This document shows positions 6,360 to 8,981 of a stretch of 8,981 nt of DNA, piece by piece. The number at the start of each line of letters is the position of its first letter. Position 1 is the first letter of the stretch. The DNA is from Deltaproteobacteria bacterium (GTDB taxonomy: Bacteria; Desulfobacterota; DSM-4660; Desulfatiglandales; Desulfatiglandaceae): positions 1-8,981 of the forward strand of contig JAFCZI010000074.1 in the NCBI GenBank assembly GCA_019314425.1, written 5' to 3'. The notes under the pieces are model-generated. The model ran no database searches. It worked only from the letters and a program-made list of their open reading frames with translations, and had not been told where the DNA came from. Made by a program: the position numbers and the translations under genes.

Positions 6360-7264
6360 TGGCGAAAAAAATAAGGGTTCTGATGGTAGACGACGAAGCG
6401 CAGTTTCGCGCTACAACGTCGAAGATACTGACCCGAAGGGGTTTTTTAACAACGGTGGCGGAGAGCGGCGAAGAGGCCATTGAGATCCTGAAGAAATCGC
6501 CGCAGGATGTGGTGATCCTGGATATCAGGATGCCGGGGATGGACGGGCACGAGGCCCTGGCTCAGATCAAGGAAATAGATCCGGACGTGCGGGTCATCAT
6601 GCTGACGGGTCATGGCGGGGGCGAGTCGGCAAAGGAATCATTGGAACATGGGGCCTTTGATTATCTCAACAAACCGTGTGATATCGATCTGCTGTCATTA
6701 AAGATCCATGACGCCTGCGACGCGGCCCGGGAGGGTGTCAGGGAAGAGAAAAAAGCCGGGGATATTATGATCCCCATCGAAGACTATACCACCATTGATC
6801 CTGATGGCACGATCAAAGAGGGGATTGAAAGATTGAAGATGTCTTTTGAAAGCGCCCCCTCCACCAGCCGGATCATGGAGACCGGGCATCGCTCCATACT
6901 GGTCTTTGATCAAGCCGGAGAATTGGTCGGAATCCTGAGTATCCTCGACCTGATTGAGGCGGTTCGACCGGCCTACCTCTCAGCGCCGAAACCCCCCATG
7001 GCCGACAGCATGCAATACTCGCCCATGTTCTGGTCCGGGCTTTTTACCGCCCAGGCCAAAGGGCTTGTGGGCAAAAAAATTAAAGACGTCATGTCTGACG
7101 CGCCTCTCAGTATAGATCAGAACACCCTCCTCATGGAGATCGCTAACCTGATGTTTACTGAAAAGACCCGGCGGATGGCTGTTACCCGAGAGGGGAAAGT
7201 GGTCGGTGTGGTGAGGGAACAAGAGATATTTTTTGAGATGGCCAGAATCATATTGCAGGCCTGA
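6359..7264 (+). CDS. Response regulator with receiver domain fused to a tandem CBS pair
   Basis: 301 aa. REC spans about 4-122: Asp11/Asp12, phospho-acceptor Asp55 (VVILDIRMPGMDG), Thr83 and Lys105 (YLNKP) are present. A charged linker leads to CBS1 at about 135-207 (DIMIPIEDYTTIDPDGTI to RSILVFDQAGELVGILSI) and CBS2 at about 242-299 (IKDVMSDAPLSIDQNTLLM to RMAVTREGKVVGVV). CBS pairs form Bateman modules that often bind AMP, ATP or SAM and control channels, transporters and enzymes. An unusual Met/aromatic-rich segment (PMADSMQYSPMFWSGLF, about 213-229) separates the two CBS repeats. There is no DNA-binding domain. The start overlaps the previous stop (TAATG), with GGGGGA eight bases upstream. 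It lies 79 bp before the permease gene, so control of the permease by phosphorylation plus nucleotide level is a reasonable but untested idea. Confidence 0.95.
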   Translation: MAKKIRVLMVDDEAQFRATTSKILTRRGFLTTVAESGEEAIEILKKSPQDVVILDIRMPGMDGHEALAQIKEIDPDVRVIMLTGHGGGESAKESLEHGAFDYLNKPCDIDLLSLKIHDACDAAREGVREEKKAGDIMIPIEDYTTIDPDGTIKEGIERLKMSFESAPSTSRIMETGHRSILVFDQAGELVGILSILDLIEAVRPAYLSAPKPPMADSMQYSPMFWSGLFTAQAKGLVGKKIKDVMSDAPLSIDQNTLLMEIANLMFTEKTRRMAVTREGKVVGVVREQEIFFEMARIILQA

Positions 7265-7273
7265 TTGCCGTGC

Positions 7274-7290
7274 GGCGTTTCCGTTACGCC
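7274..7290 (+). other. Small hairpin between the CBS regulator and the permease gene
   Basis: GGCGT and ACGCC are perfect 5-bp arms around a 7-nt loop, without a following T-run. It is too weak for an intrinsic terminator. It might mark an mRNA processing or stability element, or be chance. Confidence 0.2.
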
Positions 7291-7327
7291 ATAGCAGGAA
7301 TGGCCAACAATTCAATTAAATCATGAG

Positions 7328-7335
7328 AGGTGAGG
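7328..7335 (+). promoter_or_regulatory. Ribosome binding site deciding the permease start
   Basis: AGGTGAGG ends eight bases before the ATG at 7344. An in-frame ATG at 7323 would put this site inside the gene and has no purine-rich site upstream, so the shorter start is preferred. Confidence 0.7.
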
Positions 7336-7343
7336 TAGAAAAA

Positions 7344-8981
7344 ATGGCCAAAGCAAAACCGAAAGCCACCGGATATGATAAATATGTGAACTGGAAGCTC
7401 TTTTTTATTCCAGTCGTTCTGTTCTTTGCGATCCTGATTTTGCCGACCCCGAACGGAATGAAGGATGTGGGGACCGAGATCCAGGTAGGCCCCATCGCCG
7501 TGGTGAACCTTATTACGACCGGGTTTTTTGACAAGAAAAGTTCGGATGCCGCCCAGTGGGAACTCTTAACCGCCCAGATCATGGAAAAAAACATGAGAAT
7601 GGGGGCGCTTTCCAGGGACCGATTTCTAAAAAGAGATCTCAAGTGGTGTAAGAAATACAATATCCAGGCAGACTCTGGAAATCTCAAAAAAGCCATGACC
7701 TATATCCAGGAGAACGTCGGTGATAAGGCCTTCCTTGAGATGATGAATAAATCCGTTGAATTCAGGAAGGAAGGACTCAAGTACGAGGATTTAACCGGAG
7801 AGGAATTGAAAGCGGCGAACAAGGGGGCCTGGCAAATCAAGGTCGCTATCGCCATGATGGTCTTTGTGGTCTTTTGCTTTATGACGGAGTGCATCCCCCT
7901 GCCGGGCGTGGCGTTCTGTATCGGCCTGATCCTCGTATTCACCGGCGTGGTAAGCCGGAAGTATGTGGCCATGCTCTACTGGTCCGACGCCTGCTGGTTT
8001 ATCATGGGAAGCCTCATGTTTGCGGCCGCCTTTGTGAAGACGGGGGTGGACAAGAGAATGTGTCTCATGATGTTCAAGAAATTGGCCGTGCCTAACATAA
8101 AATGGGTCACCCTTATTTTCTTTATTATTATCGCCCCATTAGCGGCATTCATATCCGATCACGCCCTGGCCGCCATGTTTCTCCCCATCGGGATGCTCCT
8201 TTACCAGAACAGCCTCACCGACGAGGTCCCCGAGGACAAGGAACTGGCCAAGATGCTCATGATCGCCATTGCCATGGCTTGCAACATCGGCGGTCCGGGG
8301 GCCCCCTCGGGTGGCGCCAGGAACGTGATTATGATGACCTATTTAAATGATATGTTCGGCTTTGATATCGGCTATTTCCAATGGGTCACCTATTGTTTCC
8401 CGTTCGTCCTGGTTATGATCCCGGTCACATGGGTTGTGGTGAACTGGCGGTTCAAGCCTCGGATTACCTCCCTTGCCCCTGCCATGAAACATCTGAAGAG
8501 TGAAATCGACAAGATGGGCAAATGGAACGGCAAGCAGATATGGGCGCTGATTATTTTTGTTGTGATGGTGTACGGGTGGTTTACGGAAAAGGTCTTCTAC
8601 AATATGGGTATTTATCCCATCCGTCTCGGTATCGGCGTCATCGCCGTTGCGGGCGCCATCGCCTATCTCCTGGCAGGGGTGGTGAACTGGCGGGACTACC
8701 AGGAAAGGGTCGACTGGGGAGTGGTCTGGCTCTATGCCGGTGCCATTATATTCGGTCGCACATTGGACGAAACGGGGGCCGCCTACTGGCTGGCACGATC
8801 CGTAATCGACGGACTTGCCCCACTTGGGATGGATTCGGGGATCCCGCTCATGGCCACCTCAAACGGTCTTACGGCCATCCTTACCAATCTCATGGCTGAC
8901 GGCCCGGCGGCTGCGGCCGTAGGTCCCATCGCCCTCAACATGGCGGGTCTTGTCCACCCGGGAACAACCTTCCTGCCATTC
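7344..8981 (+). CDS. SLC13/DASS-like (ion transporter superfamily) permease, C-terminus cut off by window edge
   Basis: 546 residues are visible and the frame is open to the window end. A first hydrophobic helix (about 20-34) is followed by a mostly hydrophilic segment (about 35-162), then family-like membrane segments. FMTECIPLP resembles the DASS MTEAIPLP motif; CWFIMGSLMFAAAFVKTGV resembles the conserved GGF-type helix; and CNIGGPGAPSGGARN resembles the IGGxxTxxGtxxN stretch. The two helix-hairpin motifs normally reading SNT(A)TAA read SDHALAA (Ser271-Asp272-His273) and ADGPAAAA (Ala518-Asp519-Gly520). Family members move sulfate or di/tricarboxylates, usually with Na+. Here the substrate and coupling ion are uncertain because the key motifs differ. 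Another branch of the ArsB/NhaD-like superfamily is possible. It is last in the visible part of the kinase-regulator operon. Confidence 0.88.
   Translation, partial: MAKAKPKATGYDKYVNWKLFFIPVVLFFAILILPTPNGMKDVGTEIQVGPIAVVNLITTGFFDKKSSDAAQWELLTAQIMEKNMRMGALSRDRFLKRDLKWCKKYNIQADSGNLKKAMTYIQENVGDKAFLEMMNKSVEFRKEGLKYEDLTGEELKAANKGAWQIKVAIAMMVFVVFCFMTECIPLPGVAFCIGLILVFTGVVSRKYVAMLYWSDACWFIMGSLMFAAAFVKTGVDKRMCLMMFKKLAVPNIKWVTLIFFIIIAPLAAFISDHALAAMFLPIGMLLYQNSLTDEVPEDKELAKMLMIAIAMACNIGGPGAPSGGARNVIMMTYLNDMFGFDIGYFQWVTYCFPFVLVMIPVTWVVVNWRFKPRITSLAPAMKHLKSEIDKMGKWNGKQIWALIIFVVMVYGWFTEKVFYNMGIYPIRLGIGVIAVAGAIAYLLAGVVNWRDYQERVDWGVVWLYAGAIIFGRTLDETGAAYWLARSVIDGLAPLGMDSGIPLMATSNGLTAILTNLMADGPAAAAVGPIALNMAGLVHPGTTFLPF

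Overview
The window holds two divergently transcribed gene blocks separated by about 320 bp of regulatory DNA. Codon use, a sigma-54-type promoter, an NtrB-like sensor kinase with a dCache sensor, a REC-CBS response regulator and an SLC13/DASS-like permease together suggest a Gram-negative deltaproteobacterium (Desulfobacterota, sulfate-reducer-like). That is an inference from gene style. No taxonomic marker gene is present.

Left block (minus strand, 3830 down to 1): a TetR/AcrR-type repressor gene, an AcrA-like lipoprotein membrane fusion protein and an AcrB-like RND/HAE1 permease that runs off the left edge. The order tetR-mfp-rnd, the tight spacing (45 bp, then a TGATG overlap) and a 20-bp palindrome on the tetR promoter describe a self-repressed drug/solvent efflux operon. 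No outer-membrane channel gene is visible; one could lie beyond position 1.

Middle (3806-4124): non-coding. It holds the tetR promoter (TTGACA, 17 bp, TAGATT), three copies of TTATTGC, an inverted repeat and a near-consensus sigma-54 (-24/-12) promoter pointing right.

Right block (plus strand, 4125 to the right edge): a dCache sensor histidine kinase, a single-domain response regulator, a REC-CBS-CBS response regulator and an SLC13/DASS-like permease that runs off the right edge. Spacing and overlaps (75 bp, TAATG, 79 bp) suggest one operon. Neither regulator has a DNA-binding or AAA+ output domain, so the pathway from the kinase to any response is not evident. One possibility is that phosphorylation and nucleotide sensing act on the permease or another protein instead of on transcription. 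The permease is itself unusual: both SNT-type substrate/Na+ motifs are replaced, and about 125 mostly soluble residues sit between its first two hydrophobic segments. This sensor-REC-REC/CBS-permease unit is the best candidate for something undescribed.
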